From positions 1 to 64,000 of the forward strand of contig CACGGD010000004.1 of NCBI GenBank assembly GCA_902572605.1: a stretch of DNA of 64,000 bases. The letters are read 5' to 3'. This stretch comes from an uncultured Pelagibacteraceae bacterium (GTDB lineage Bacteria; Pseudomonadota; Alphaproteobacteria; Pelagibacterales; Pelagibacteraceae). Of this stretch, positions 19,400-27,830 are shown in pieces (positions within the stretch are counted from its first letter, which is position 1; every line of letters starts with the position of its first letter). The notes beneath the pieces are model-generated. The model did no database searches, had not been told where the DNA came from, and saw only the letters and a program-made list of their open reading frames with translations. The translations under genes were made by a program, and so were the position numbers.

Positions 19400-20023
19400 A
19401 TGAAAAGATTTTTAGCAATTGTTTTCTTAAGTTTATGGGTAACAACCCCATCTCAAGCTGATGATATAAGTGAGTATCAAATAGAGGGAATTAGCGTTGG
19501 AGATAGTTTATTAGATTATATGACTGCTGATCGAATTAAAAAGGCTATAGAACATCCTACTACTTTTTTTTATCCAAAAGAATATAAAAATAAAAAATTT
19601 GCATCAATAGGAGTTAGATCTAAGGATTTAAACAAAATACGAAAAAAATTTAAAATATATGATGAAGTAGGTGTTATCATAGACTCAAAGTCTAATAATT
19701 TTGAAATATTTGCTTTGGAGGGAACTTTAATTTCAAAGAATGGAGATATAAAAGACTGCCACAAAAAACAAATGCAAATGGCTAAAGATATTCAAGAAGT
19801 AATTCCTTCAAAATATAAAAAAGCCGTTTGGTTTTTAGAAAAAGAAAGATTAAATAAATATGATATAAGTGTTAAGTATGTTGATTTTAAAACAAGAAAA
19901 AGAAAACCTTTTCAACTCGTATGTTACGATAAAAACGAAGACGGATTTAAATATACTGCTTTATATGTAGCAGTTGACTCAGAAATGTTTGATAAGTTTC
20001 TTCGATATCTTGCTGGTAATTAA
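19400..20023 (+). CDS. Secreted protein of unknown function, tandem paralogue 1
   Basis: 207 residues with an N-terminal signal peptide (basic MKR, hydrophobic core, predicted cut after PSQA). The mature protein starts DDISEYQIEGISVGDSLLDY, almost the same as the next gene, and both share a central GTL/GIL...DCHxKQ block and a late Cys (LVCYDKN here). The two conserved cysteines may form a disulfide in the periplasm. I do not recognise a characterised family. The 98 bases upstream, after tRNA-Leu, hold no other gene. Confidence 0.75.
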   Translation: MKRFLAIVFLSLWVTTPSQADDISEYQIEGISVGDSLLDYMTADRIKKAIEHPTTFFYPKEYKNKKFASIGVRSKDLNKIRKKFKIYDEVGVIIDSKSNNFEIFALEGTLISKNGDIKDCHKKQMQMAKDIQEVIPSKYKKAVWFLEKERLNKYDISVKYVDFKTRKRKPFQLVCYDKNEDGFKYTALYVAVDSEMFDKFLRYLAGN

Positions 20024-20038
20024 AAGTGAAAAATTAAA

Positions 20039-20620
20039 ATGAAAAATTTTTTAGCAATTGTGATTATAAGCTTATGTTTTATAATTCCATCTAAAGCAGA
20101 TGATATAAGTGATTTTGAGATCGAAGGAATGAGCATCGGAGATAGCTTGTTGAATTATTTCAGCGAGGAAGAAATTAAGAACAATATTATGGGAGATTAT
20201 TATGAAAACAACGAATACACTGCTATAGAATTTCCAAACAAGTCCTTCAAAAATTACGATAATGTTTCTGTTGATTTAATATCATTGGATAAGAAGTATA
20301 TAATTCAAACAGTAACTGGCATTTTGTTTTATGAAGATATAAGGGATTGCCACATGAAACAAAAAAAAATTGATAAAGAATTATCAATAATTTTTCAAAA
20401 TACCAGAAAAGAAACAAATACTAGAAATCATAGTGCTGATAAAACTGGAAAAAGTAAAACTAAAGCGATTAATTATTGGTTCAAATCTGGAGATCTAGCT
20501 ACAATCATATGTACTGATTGGTCAAATGATTTGACTAATAAATATGGATGGTCAGATAATCTTTCCATAGAATTGAAAACAAAAAAATTTAATGATTTTC
20601 TTAGCAAATTATATAAATAA
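20039..20620 (+). CDS. Secreted protein of unknown function, tandem paralogue 2
   Basis: 193 residues. Signal peptide ends at about SKA, and the mature N-terminus is DDISDFEIEGMSIGDSLLNY. It is clearly a duplicate of the gene 16 bases upstream: same signal peptide architecture, same IEGxSxGDSLLxY motif, same DCHMKQ block and a C-terminal Cys (IICTDW). The middle of the protein (about 120-150) has diverged and carries a polar, Lys/Thr-rich insertion. Periplasmic or extracellular location is inferred. Function unknown. Confidence 0.75.
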   Translation: MKNFLAIVIISLCFIIPSKADDISDFEIEGMSIGDSLLNYFSEEEIKNNIMGDYYENNEYTAIEFPNKSFKNYDNVSVDLISLDKKYIIQTVTGILFYEDIRDCHMKQKKIDKELSIIFQNTRKETNTRNHSADKTGKSKTKAINYWFKSGDLATIICTDWSNDLTNKYGWSDNLSIELKTKKFNDFLSKLYK

Positions 20621-20637
20621 AAAAAAATTTGAAAAAT

Positions 20638-20754
20638 ATGGAATTTTTTCATAAAAATAAAAGAATAATTTTAATTGTTTTAATAGTTTTATTTATTGAA
20701 TTGAGTGGTTACGGAATTCTAGCTTCATTATCTAGACTTTTAAATGCTTTATAA
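20638..20754 (+). CDS. Possible small membrane peptide, 38 residues
   Basis: An ATG-started frame beginning MEFFHKNKRIILIVLIVLF, then a short polar turn and a second hydrophobic stretch ending in LLNAL. It has a basic N-terminus followed by one clear membrane helix. It follows the secreted paralogue by 17 bases and stops three bases before the end of the convergent DUF4396 gene, which fits the tight packing of real genes here. No ribosome-binding site is obvious and I recognise no homologue. Confidence 0.4.
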   Translation: MEFFHKNKRIILIVLIVLFIELSGYGILASLSRLLNAL

Positions 20755-20757
20755 ATT

Positions 20758-21201
20758 TTAATGACAGGTTTCATTAAATTTTTTTAATCTCCAATAATTA
20801 TATGGCCATGGAGTCAAAAAGCCAGCTAATAACATAAATGGTATAACCCACCAGGTTAATCTTGCATCACCGACTAAAAGATAATCTACTAAATTCATTG
20901 CAATTTCCATACTTATCATTGAAATGAAACTCATTCCTAAAGCGGTTTTTAAAGCTTCTGAAAATTTAAATTTTTGTTTCATTAAAATAATTGTTTCAAG
21001 AATAATACTCGTAATTAATCCATTGATTATTGCCAAAATCATTATTCCAATAACTGCAAAAGGTATTTTTGTTAACTGAAAAAATAAAATTGTTCCAAAA
21101 TCTCCTATAGAACAACCTAATAGACACCATAGAGTATTTTTTGCACTTAAATTCCAAGTATTTTTGCAGGACCAATCAAAATTTTCATTAACAGTTTTCA
21201 T
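20758..21201 (-). CDS. DUF4396-like integral membrane protein
   Basis: 147 residues with about four membrane helices. NTLWCLLGCSIGDFGTILFF near residue 22, SMISMEIAMNLVDY in the third helix and the terminal TPWPYNYWRLKK resemble DUF4396 proteins, which often occur near copper or heavy-metal functions in bacteria. The C-terminal FNETCH carries a Cys-His pair that could bind metal. That is speculation. Function unknown. Confidence 0.65.
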   Translation of the reverse strand: MKTVNENFDWSCKNTWNLSAKNTLWCLLGCSIGDFGTILFFQLTKIPFAVIGIMILAIINGLITSIILETIILMKQKFKFSEALKTALGMSFISMISMEIAMNLVDYLLVGDARLTWWVIPFMLLAGFLTPWPYNYWRLKKFNETCH

Positions 21202-21237
21202 GATATTATTTTAACATAATCGTTATTTATCTTAAAT

Positions 21238-21936
21238 TTAATAACGATGTTTTGATAAAAATTTTTTTATATATTCAAGCTGTTTAGCTTTGCCTTGTCT
21301 TTTTATAATAAAATTTCTATTTAAGTCTTCAAAAGAAATGTCAAAATTATTTTTACTTAAGTATTTTTTGAAACTTTCCAAATGAATCTTAATAAACTCT
21401 GTTACAACTAATTGTACAGATATTTTTTTATCTCTTATTCTTTCTATTTTCCGCGCTAAAGACTCATAAACTTTTTCAATGATAAGTATTTTTAAGATAG
21501 GTTTAATGATATTCTTAATATCTTCATTTACATATATTCCCTCAAATATAATTAATCTTTTTTTTGAGAAATGAAATTTAATTTTAAGATTATTTTTACC
21601 TGTTTTTCTATTGTACAAGTTTTTAAATATAATTAATTTTTCTTTTTTATCACCTTTTAAAAACTCTAGAAGCAGTTTAAGTTTTTTTAAATCATAATGA
21701 ATTTGATTTTGATTTTTTTTTACTTTTCTTAAACTTCGTGTAATTCTAATTCTTTTTTCTCTGGGATAGAGAAAAAGGTCTTTACTCACTATTAAAATAT
21801 CAGAAAATTTATTTTTTAAATTTTTTTTAAGTAAATTAGCGAATAGACTTTTTCCAGAACAGGTAATTCCATCAACTATAATGAAATTAATTTCTTTTTT
21901 TTTTATATTATTAAAAAAATTTTTATTTAGTTTCAT
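21238..21936 (-). CDS. P-loop kinase-like protein (uridine kinase-like fold)
   Basis: 232 residues. Walker A GITCSGKS near residues 23-30 after a hydrophobic beta strand (INFIIVD) and a second strand RLIIFEGIYVNED resemble the uridine kinase/phosphoribulokinase group, which phosphorylates nucleosides or sugar phosphates. The IERIRDKK segment could be a lid with arginines over ATP. The protein is extremely Lys/Ile-rich. It is last in a four-gene minus-strand run with a GDPD-like protein, an FkbM methyltransferase and a GT2. Substrate unknown. Confidence 0.6.
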   Translation of the reverse strand: MKLNKNFFNNIKKKEINFIIVDGITCSGKSLFANLLKKNLKNKFSDILIVSKDLFLYPREKRIRITRSLRKVKKNQNQIHYDLKKLKLLLEFLKGDKKEKLIIFKNLYNRKTGKNNLKIKFHFSKKRLIIFEGIYVNEDIKNIIKPILKILIIEKVYESLARKIERIRDKKISVQLVVTEFIKIHLESFKKYLSKNNFDISFEDLNRNFIIKRQGKAKQLEYIKKFLSKHRY

Positions 21937-21937
21937 T

Positions 21938-22534
21938 TTATAGAATTTTCAATTTTGACCATAATTTTGGTTCTTTTGTACAAACAGCATCTATCTTAAA
22001 ATTCTTTTTTTTTAAGAAAGAATAAACTTTTTTTATTTCACTAACTCTTTTAATTTTTACTAATTCTGGTGAAACTATACAGATTTTTACCTTTTTTTCC
22101 CTTAATTTTTGGTAGAATTTCTTTTCTAATTTAATTTCATTAAAATTATCAATCCACACCCATTTAATGTTTTTAAAAAGAAAATTAGTTTTTCGTAGTT
22201 CCTCAAATTCTGAATATCTTATGGAGACACTGGTTTTACCCATACTCTTCAACAAACTTGAAAAAGTTTGATCATGAAAAAAAAATTTTTTTATTTTATT
22301 CTCTCTTAATATCTTAAGAATTCGACTTTCTAGTCCTTCTTCTTTTACGTTTAAAACTAAAAGTTTATGGTTATAATATTTTATCCATTTGCTAAATAAT
22401 TCTCCTTTTTTAAATGGGTCATGATGTAAGTAAACACTTGATGGACTAGAACGTAGATCTATTTCTACACCTAAATTTTTGTCAGTCTTTTTTAATTCTT
22501 TAATTGAATTTACTCGATGCTTTATAATAATCAT
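21938..22534 (-). CDS. Glycerophosphodiester phosphodiesterase-like TIM-barrel protein
   Basis: 198 residues. The early IIKHRVN, GVEIDLRSS and VYLHHDPF line up with the HR...ExDxx...H catalytic pattern of GDPD/PI-PLC-like phosphodiesterases, and the end KIDAVCTKEPKLW resembles the family's last barrel strand (D..TD.P). It is shorter than classic GDPDs (about 240-300), so the barrel may be reduced. Its operon with glycosyltransferase and methyltransferase genes suggests work on a phosphodiester-linked glycan or lipid rather than scavenging. No signal peptide. Confidence 0.6.
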   Translation of the reverse strand: MIIIKHRVNSIKELKKTDKNLGVEIDLRSSPSSVYLHHDPFKKGELFSKWIKYYNHKLLVLNVKEEGLESRILKILRENKIKKFFFHDQTFSSLLKSMGKTSVSIRYSEFEELRKTNFLFKNIKWVWIDNFNEIKLEKKFYQKLREKKVKICIVSPELVKIKRVSEIKKVYSFLKKKNFKIDAVCTKEPKLWSKLKIL

Positions 22535-22540
22535 AATAAT

Positions 22541-23326
22541 TTAAATTATTAAGTTTTTATTAATAAAAAAAATATTGAATATTTCTTGATTTTTATATTT
22601 TTCAACTTCTTGTGTAAACTTGTTATAAAAGAATTTTTCATATTTATATTTTTTTAAGGTATTAAAAATCTTATCACAAATCTTTTTATCATACTCCACC
22701 ATTATTATAGGCTTGTATCTTTTTATAGTATTTAAGGATCCAAGTACGCATTCATACTCATGACCTTCAATATCTATCTTTATAAAAGAGGGTTTTAATT
22801 TAAAATTATCTAATTTTTTAGTTCTAATAAAATTTTCTTTTATATGAATTTTTTTCTCGATATTTTTTATATATAATGATTTCTTTAATCTGTTTAAAAC
22901 ACCTTTTTTATCTATGCCCGCCATCTGAGTAATAGGATATTTTTTAAAAAAGGGGGTAAAAAATTTTTTTTTTAAATTTTTGTTACTTAAAGCTATATTG
23001 TAACAATTAAATAACGTGTCTTTATTTTTAATTTTTTTTAGAACATTAAAATTTTCTACTATCGGTTCAAAAGATATAATTTGAGTACTTTTAGAAAATT
23101 TTCTCATGATTTGATAGCTCATTCCATCATTAGCACCTATATCGACAATAACTTTATCATTTTGGAAATAATTCTGTCTTTCCAAAATTTTTATTATATT
23201 AAAATCAATATCAAATACTAACTTAGAAAAATATTTCCCAATTAAATATCTAGAAGTCAAAAAAAGATAAATATTTGATCTACAAACCTTTTCTAAGAAA
23301 TTGAGAATTAAATTACCTTGAGTCAT
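22541..23326 (-). CDS. FkbM family methyltransferase
   Basis: 261 residues. SAM motif I VIVDIGANDGMSYQIM is near residue 59, and the FkbM block LKPSFIKIDIEGHEYECVLG is near residue 175. The N-terminal 40 residues are hydrophobic/basic and may associate with the membrane. This is the second FkbM gene of the window and is not closely similar to the one at 870. It is preceded by a GT2 gene with a two-base gap. Probably methylates a hydroxyl on a surface sugar. Confidence 0.85.
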   Translation of the reverse strand: MTQGNLILNFLEKVCRSNIYLFLTSRYLIGKYFSKLVFDIDFNIIKILERQNYFQNDKVIVDIGANDGMSYQIMRKFSKSTQIISFEPIVENFNVLKKIKNKDTLFNCYNIALSNKNLKKKFFTPFFKKYPITQMAGIDKKGVLNRLKKSLYIKNIEKKIHIKENFIRTKKLDNFKLKPSFIKIDIEGHEYECVLGSLNTIKRYKPIIMVEYDKKICDKIFNTLKKYKYEKFFYNKFTQEVEKYKNQEIFNIFFINKNLII

Positions 23327-23328
23327 TC

Positions 23329-24045
23329 TTAGATTTTTGTGAATCTTAACTTAAATAAGTAAAGTAAATTAAATATTATATGATTTAAGAAATTAAAAAG
23401 ATTATTTTTCCATTTAGAGTGTCCATAAATTCTTGTCTTGAACACAACATCTATTGTTTCAATCTTTATTTTTCTTTTTAAGCAAACATAAGTAACGTAA
23501 GTATCTAAAACAGTCCAATTACGGGGCATTTGAGTAAAATATTTCATTAAATCTTTGCTAAAAATTTTTGGCTGTGCATTAATTTCCCGCATTTTAAAAC
23601 CTAAGATTAATGATGCTAGACTCTCATGACATCTGCTTACTATCCCATCAAATCCTCTATTATTTGTTCTAAATCCTTTTCCTAAAATTTCTTTTTTATT
23701 TTTAATTAGATTAAATAACCCAAAAAAATCAATTAAAGGGGTTTGTAGATCTGCATGTGCCCATCCAATGTAGTCTCCCTTAGCAATTTTCAGACCTTCG
23801 GCAATTCCACCGCCATAACCTTGATTTTCCTTTAAATTTAAAATTATTACATCAATATTGTTTTTATTATTATTCTTAATTACATTTTCAATTTCTTTTT
23901 GTGTTCCATCAGTTGATCCGTTGTTAACTAATATCAATTCAGCTCTATATTGATCTAAAGGAATTTCAGAAAATTCTTTATATAGTAGAGGTATATTTTC
24001 TTCTTCGTTATAGCATGGTAAAACTAAACTAAAATTGATAGACAT
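23329..24045 (-). CDS. Glycosyltransferase family 2
   Basis: 238 residues of GT-A fold. The start FSLVLPCYNEEENIPLLYKE, LVNNGSTDGTQKEIE and ENQGYGGGIAEGLKIAKGDYIGWAHADLQTP are classic GT2, with HADLQTP as the DxD-equivalent. The sequence resembles the dolichol-phosphate-mannose-synthase-like group but lacks C-terminal membrane helices. It is divergent from the nucleotidyltransferase gene at 24089 across 43 bases. Likely transfers a sugar to a lipid or glycan carrier. Confidence 0.9.
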   Translation of the reverse strand: MSINFSLVLPCYNEEENIPLLYKEFSEIPLDQYRAELILVNNGSTDGTQKEIENVIKNNNKNNIDVIILNLKENQGYGGGIAEGLKIAKGDYIGWAHADLQTPLIDFFGLFNLIKNKKEILGKGFRTNNRGFDGIVSRCHESLASLILGFKMREINAQPKIFSKDLMKYFTQMPRNWTVLDTYVTYVCLKRKIKIETIDVVFKTRIYGHSKWKNNLFNFLNHIIFNLLYLFKLRFTKI

Positions 24046-24088
24046 ATCAAATAACTATCATAAATGCTGATTTTATAAAGAACATTAA

Positions 24089-25576
24089 ATGACTCAATTT
24101 GTAATTTTACCACTAGGAGGAGTAGGTCAAAGATTTATTGATGCAGGATATAAAACTTACAAACCATTTCTAAAAGTTTCAAAAAGCAATACAATAATAG
24201 ATAAAATTGTCAGTAATTTTCCTAAAAAAAAAACAAAAATTATTGTAATTGGAAATGAGAAAAAATTTGGGTTGATAAAATCAAATTTAAAAAAAAATAC
24301 TTTATTTATCAAAATTAAAAATCATAAGTATGGACCTTTATATTCGATTTTTCTCGCTAACAAAGTTTTGAAAAGAATAATTAAAGATAACCCATTTTTT
24401 ATTGTTTATTCAGATATAAACTGGAATTGGAAATTTCAGAAAATTAATAAATTTATTAAGGGAAAAAAGACAGTAGTTTTCACACACAAAGGTTATCATC
24501 CAGACTTAGAAATTAATACGAAATCTGACTTCTGTTCCACCAATAAAAAGAATTATATAAACAAAATCACTGAAAAAAAATTAATTTTTAAAGATTATAA
24601 AAAAAACCTTCTTGCAGTTGGATGTTATTATTTTTGTAATTATGGATTTCTAGAATATTTTTTTGAAAAAAGTAAAATTTTTTTAAGAAAAAAAACCAAA
24701 GAATATTACTTAGTTACTTTGATAAATTTTTTGATCAAAAATAAAATTCAAGTCAATTTTTATAATTTGAAAAATTTCGTACATCTTGGAGTTCCTTCCC
24801 AGTATGAAAATTACATAAATTGGAAAAAAGTATTGGTTTATGACTTCAAAAAAAATCTAAACTTAAATTTTTCAAACATAATGCTTATGGCAGGTAAGGG
24901 AAGAAGAGTAAAAAAACTTAAACAGAAAAAACCTTTTTTAAAAATACAAAATCAACAAATATACGATTATATTTTTAAAAAATATGGAACAAAAAATAAT
25001 TCAATTATAACTAATAATAATTATTATAATGGTTTGAACAAAAAATATAAGATTTTCAAAATAAAAAATTCAACCTCAATGCTACAAACGCTTGATAAAT
25101 CTCTTGAATTTTTAAAGGACAAAAAGAATTATTTTATTACTTCTTGTGACTGTTTTGGCTTATTTAGTTCTGATAAATTTAAACGATTTATTAGAAATAT
25201 AAAACCAGATGTAGTTTTATTTGCTTTTCAATTTACAAACTTGCAAAAAAAGATACAGGACTCACATTCTTCCATAGAAATGAAAAATAATAAGATAGTT
25301 TCAATTGATGTTAAAAAAAGATCAAGCCAAAATAAACTTGGTCACGCTGGTTTCTTCTGGGTAAACAACTCAAATGTGTTTAATTTGATAAATCAATTTA
25401 AATTAAAAAAGACGATTAATAGGGAAATGATTTTAGATGATTATTTTAAATATCTATTTGATTTAAAAAAATTTAAGATTAGATGCTTTATACTTGAAAA
25501 TTATGTTCATATTGGATCATTAAATGAATATAACGAATTAAAATATTGGGAAAATTATTTTAAAAATGAAAATTAA
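24089..25576 (+). CDS. Tandem (double-domain) nucleotidyltransferase-like protein
   Basis: 495 residues made of two nucleotidyltransferase-like domains. Domain 1 (about 1-250) opens with LPLGGVGQRFIDAGYKTYKP, the GGxGxRF...KP motif of sugar-1-phosphate nucleotidyltransferases, and has YSDINWNW as a likely metal-binding Asp motif. Domain 2 (about 258-495) opens with NIMLMAGKGRRVKKLKQKKP and has SCDCFGLF. LGHAGFFWVNNS resembles the substrate end of domain 2. Both look capable of binding NTP. The fusion suggests two linked activation steps, or one catalytic and one regulatory domain. It overlaps the GatZ-like gene by 11 bases. Substrates unknown. Confidence 0.7.
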   Translation: MTQFVILPLGGVGQRFIDAGYKTYKPFLKVSKSNTIIDKIVSNFPKKKTKIIVIGNEKKFGLIKSNLKKNTLFIKIKNHKYGPLYSIFLANKVLKRIIKDNPFFIVYSDINWNWKFQKINKFIKGKKTVVFTHKGYHPDLEINTKSDFCSTNKKNYINKITEKKLIFKDYKKNLLAVGCYYFCNYGFLEYFFEKSKIFLRKKTKEYYLVTLINFLIKNKIQVNFYNLKNFVHLGVPSQYENYINWKKVLVYDFKKNLNLNFSNIMLMAGKGRRVKKLKQKKPFLKIQNQQIYDYIFKKYGTKNNSIITNNNYYNGLNKKYKIFKIKNSTSMLQTLDKSLEFLKDKKNYFITSCDCFGLFSSDKFKRFIRNIKPDVVLFAFQFTNLQKKIQDSHSSIEMKNNKIVSIDVKKRSSQNKLGHAGFFWVNNSNVFNLINQFKLKKTINREMILDDYFKYLFDLKKFKIRCFILENYVHIGSLNEYNELKYWENYFKNEN

Positions 25577-26804
25577 AAAATTGATCAAAAAGAAAGCCCT
25601 ACCTTCCTTTTGTACATCTAATTTAGACGTATTAAAAATAATTCTTTTTTATTCAAAAAAAAATAACCTTCCTTGCCTGATAGAATGCACATCTAATCAA
25701 GTAAACCAATTTGGTGGTTACACAAATAAAACTCCAAAACAATTTTCAAAAGAAATAATAAGCCTTGCCCAAAAAATTAGATTAGGAAAAAAAAATCTTT
25801 TATTGGGAGGAGATCATTTAGGACCTTTACCATGGGTGAAAAAAAACCTTAAAACCTCTTTAAAAAATTCTATAAAGTTGATAAATAATTTTTTAGACTC
25901 TAATTATTGTAAAGTTCATATAGATACATCAGTTAAATGCCTAGATGATAAATTCATAAATCATGATAAAATTTTTGATAGAACAAAGCATATTCTTCAA
26001 AATACAAAAATAAAAAAAAAAATTAATAAAATATTTTTAGTAATTGGGTCAGAGGTTCCTTTATCAGGTAGCAATGATAGAGGACCTATTACTATTACAA
26101 CGAATTCAAGAATTAAAAAAGAGGTTGAAAAATTCAGACTGCTTTCAAAGACATTGTTTAAGAAGAGACTAAGTTTTGGACTAGTTGTTGAACCGGGCAT
26201 GAGATACTTAGATTACTCGATCTCAAAACCAAAACTTACTAATTTTTTAGATAAAAAAAATTTTAGTATAAAAAATGATTTTGTTTATGAGGCTCACTCA
26301 ACCGATTATCAAAATTTCAAAGTTTTAAAGAACCTTACAAAAAATAATTTTAAGTTTTTAAAAGTTGGACCTGAACTAACTTTTCAGTACTCTAGATCTC
26401 TGATGTATATGAAAAAAATGGAAGAAAAATTAATCAAGAAAAAAAAATCAAATTTTGAAAATCAAATACTAAATGTAATGCTTAATAATAATAGATATTG
26501 GAAAGAATATTACAAAGCAAAGAATATTAAATTGAAAAAAAAATTAATTTTAAACAGTAAATTAGATCGCATGAGGTATTATTTAAATAATAAAAAAATA
26601 GTTAGATCTATAAAAATATTAAAACAAAATATTAATAAGATTAACACTAAAGACTTATCGAAGTATTTGATATCCAAAAAATTTAAAATAAATTTTAATT
26701 TATATAAAAATACTAATTTATCTAATTTTGAAATTATAAACTTATTATTTGTTTCAGATACTTTAAAAAAATATTATTCTGCTTGTGGATACAAATTAAA
26801 ATAA
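25566..26804 (+). CDS. GatZ/KbaZ-family protein (tagatose-bisphosphate aldolase subunit-like)
   Basis: 412 residues. Family blocks are well conserved: LIECTSNQVNQFGGYTNKTP near residue 38, LLGGDHLGP, KVHIDTS, LVIGSEVPLSGSND, VVEPGMRYLD and YEAHSTDYQN, then KFLKVGPELTF. In E. coli GatZ/KbaZ are non-catalytic partners of class II tagatose-bisphosphate aldolases. From memory, some family members have been reported as sugar-phosphate 4-epimerases. No GatY/KbaY partner is present here, and the gene is coupled to a double nucleotidyltransferase, so a biosynthetic role on a sugar phosphate is more likely than galactitol catabolism. The intact His/Asp/Glu motifs argue for an active enzyme. Confidence 0.8.
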   Translation: MKIKKLIKKKALPSFCTSNLDVLKIILFYSKKNNLPCLIECTSNQVNQFGGYTNKTPKQFSKEIISLAQKIRLGKKNLLLGGDHLGPLPWVKKNLKTSLKNSIKLINNFLDSNYCKVHIDTSVKCLDDKFINHDKIFDRTKHILQNTKIKKKINKIFLVIGSEVPLSGSNDRGPITITTNSRIKKEVEKFRLLSKTLFKKRLSFGLVVEPGMRYLDYSISKPKLTNFLDKKNFSIKNDFVYEAHSTDYQNFKVLKNLTKNNFKFLKVGPELTFQYSRSLMYMKKMEEKLIKKKKSNFENQILNVMLNNNRYWKEYYKAKNIKLKKKLILNSKLDRMRYYLNNKKIVRSIKILKQNINKINTKDLSKYLISKKFKINFNLYKNTNLSNFEIINLLFVSDTLKKYYSACGYKLK

Positions 26805-26807
26805 ATT

Positions 26808-27830
26808 TTATTTTTGTTTTGCTAAATAAAATGATGTAAAAATCAATGGAAGAATTATCATTCTTACTGCTACATGATGTATGGGAATAGCAAGTAAAAA
26901 CATTACAAAATACAAAGATACAATTAAAATTAAATAATTATTTTTGATATTTGATTTAATATAATTAAAAACAATTATTCCAAAAGGAAAAATATAATTA
27001 ATCATTAAGAGTTTTCCAATAGAAAAAATATTTAGATATTTCAAATCAGAAACATTAATCTGACCTTCTTGAGGCTCCAACGGTATAAAAAATTTTAGTT
27101 TAAATATACATTCTACCAAGCTCAAATTAACCGAAAGAAAAGCTGCAAAAACTACTCCAAAAGAAACAATTAGTTTTTTATAATCAGAATTGAAAATTAA
27201 CCATGTGAGTGGAATTAAGAAACCACTTTCTCTATTAAGAACTGCAAAAATCGAGACTAAAGTTAGTAAAAATATATTTTTATTTTTACTTGCATACAGA
27301 GCTATACTCAAAAAAAACATTTCAAAAATTGAGTAAGAATGTTCTCCATGATCTTGTTGAAAGATAAAGGTAATATATAACAAGAAAAATAGAGTAAATA
27401 TTTTTTCTAATTTAAATGCCTTGTTTAAAAATATCAAAGTTAGAAAAATTAAAAAAGAGTGTAATAATATATTTACATAGTATGGTAAAAAGGAATTAAT
27501 CGAATAAGAAGCCTTAAAAAGATTTTTTAAAAACAATTCTTTAACCCATCTAACTTTATGTCTGTCATGCATATTTCCAGTGATTTCACATTTCCTATCT
27601 AGAGCATGAGCATAAGTACTATCTGCAACTAAATAATCGTTCATATTTTTTTTAAATTGATAGCCATCCACTTTTAGATAGGTATTTTTTTCAATTAATT
27701 TGTACCGATGGGGATCAGATGAATTATGAGTGAAATTTATGAAAACAAAAATAATTAATACAAATGCTGCAAGATTTAAAATATTCTCTGTTTTAAAAAT
27801 ATTATCAAGATTATTTGAAAACAATTTCAT
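26808..27830 (-). CDS. Polytopic membrane protein, GT-C-like, unknown function
   Basis: 340 residues with about eight to ten hydrophobic helices. A first helix near residue 20 is followed by a large loop of roughly 80 residues (SDPHRYKLIEK to RHKVRWVKELFLK) and then closely spaced helices. That layout resembles GT-C glycosyltransferases and O-antigen-type membrane enzymes, but I cannot place it in a family. An ExxH-like pattern (QDHGEHSYS) occurs in a mid loop. It overlaps ygfZ by four bases and so is probably co-transcribed behind it, and it ends three bases from the GatZ-like gene. Confidence 0.6.
   Translation of the reverse strand: MKLFSNNLDNIFKTENILNLAAFVLIIFVFINFTHNSSDPHRYKLIEKNTYLKVDGYQFKKNMNDYLVADSTYAHALDRKCEITGNMHDRHKVRWVKELFLKNLFKASYSINSFLPYYVNILLHSFLIFLTLIFLNKAFKLEKIFTLFFLLYITFIFQQDHGEHSYSIFEMFFLSIALYASKNKNIFLLTLVSIFAVLNRESGFLIPLTWLIFNSDYKKLIVSFGVVFAAFLSVNLSLVECIFKLKFFIPLEPQEGQINVSDLKYLNIFSIGKLLMINYIFPFGIIVFNYIKSNIKNNYLILIVSLYFVMFLLAIPIHHVAVRMIILPLIFTSFYLAKQK

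Noticed and set aside
25566-26804. Galactitol/tagatose catabolism from the GatZ homologue
   Set aside because: No GatY/KbaY, kinase of the PfkB type, PTS or dehydrogenase is nearby. The coupled gene is a nucleotidyltransferase, which points to biosynthesis.
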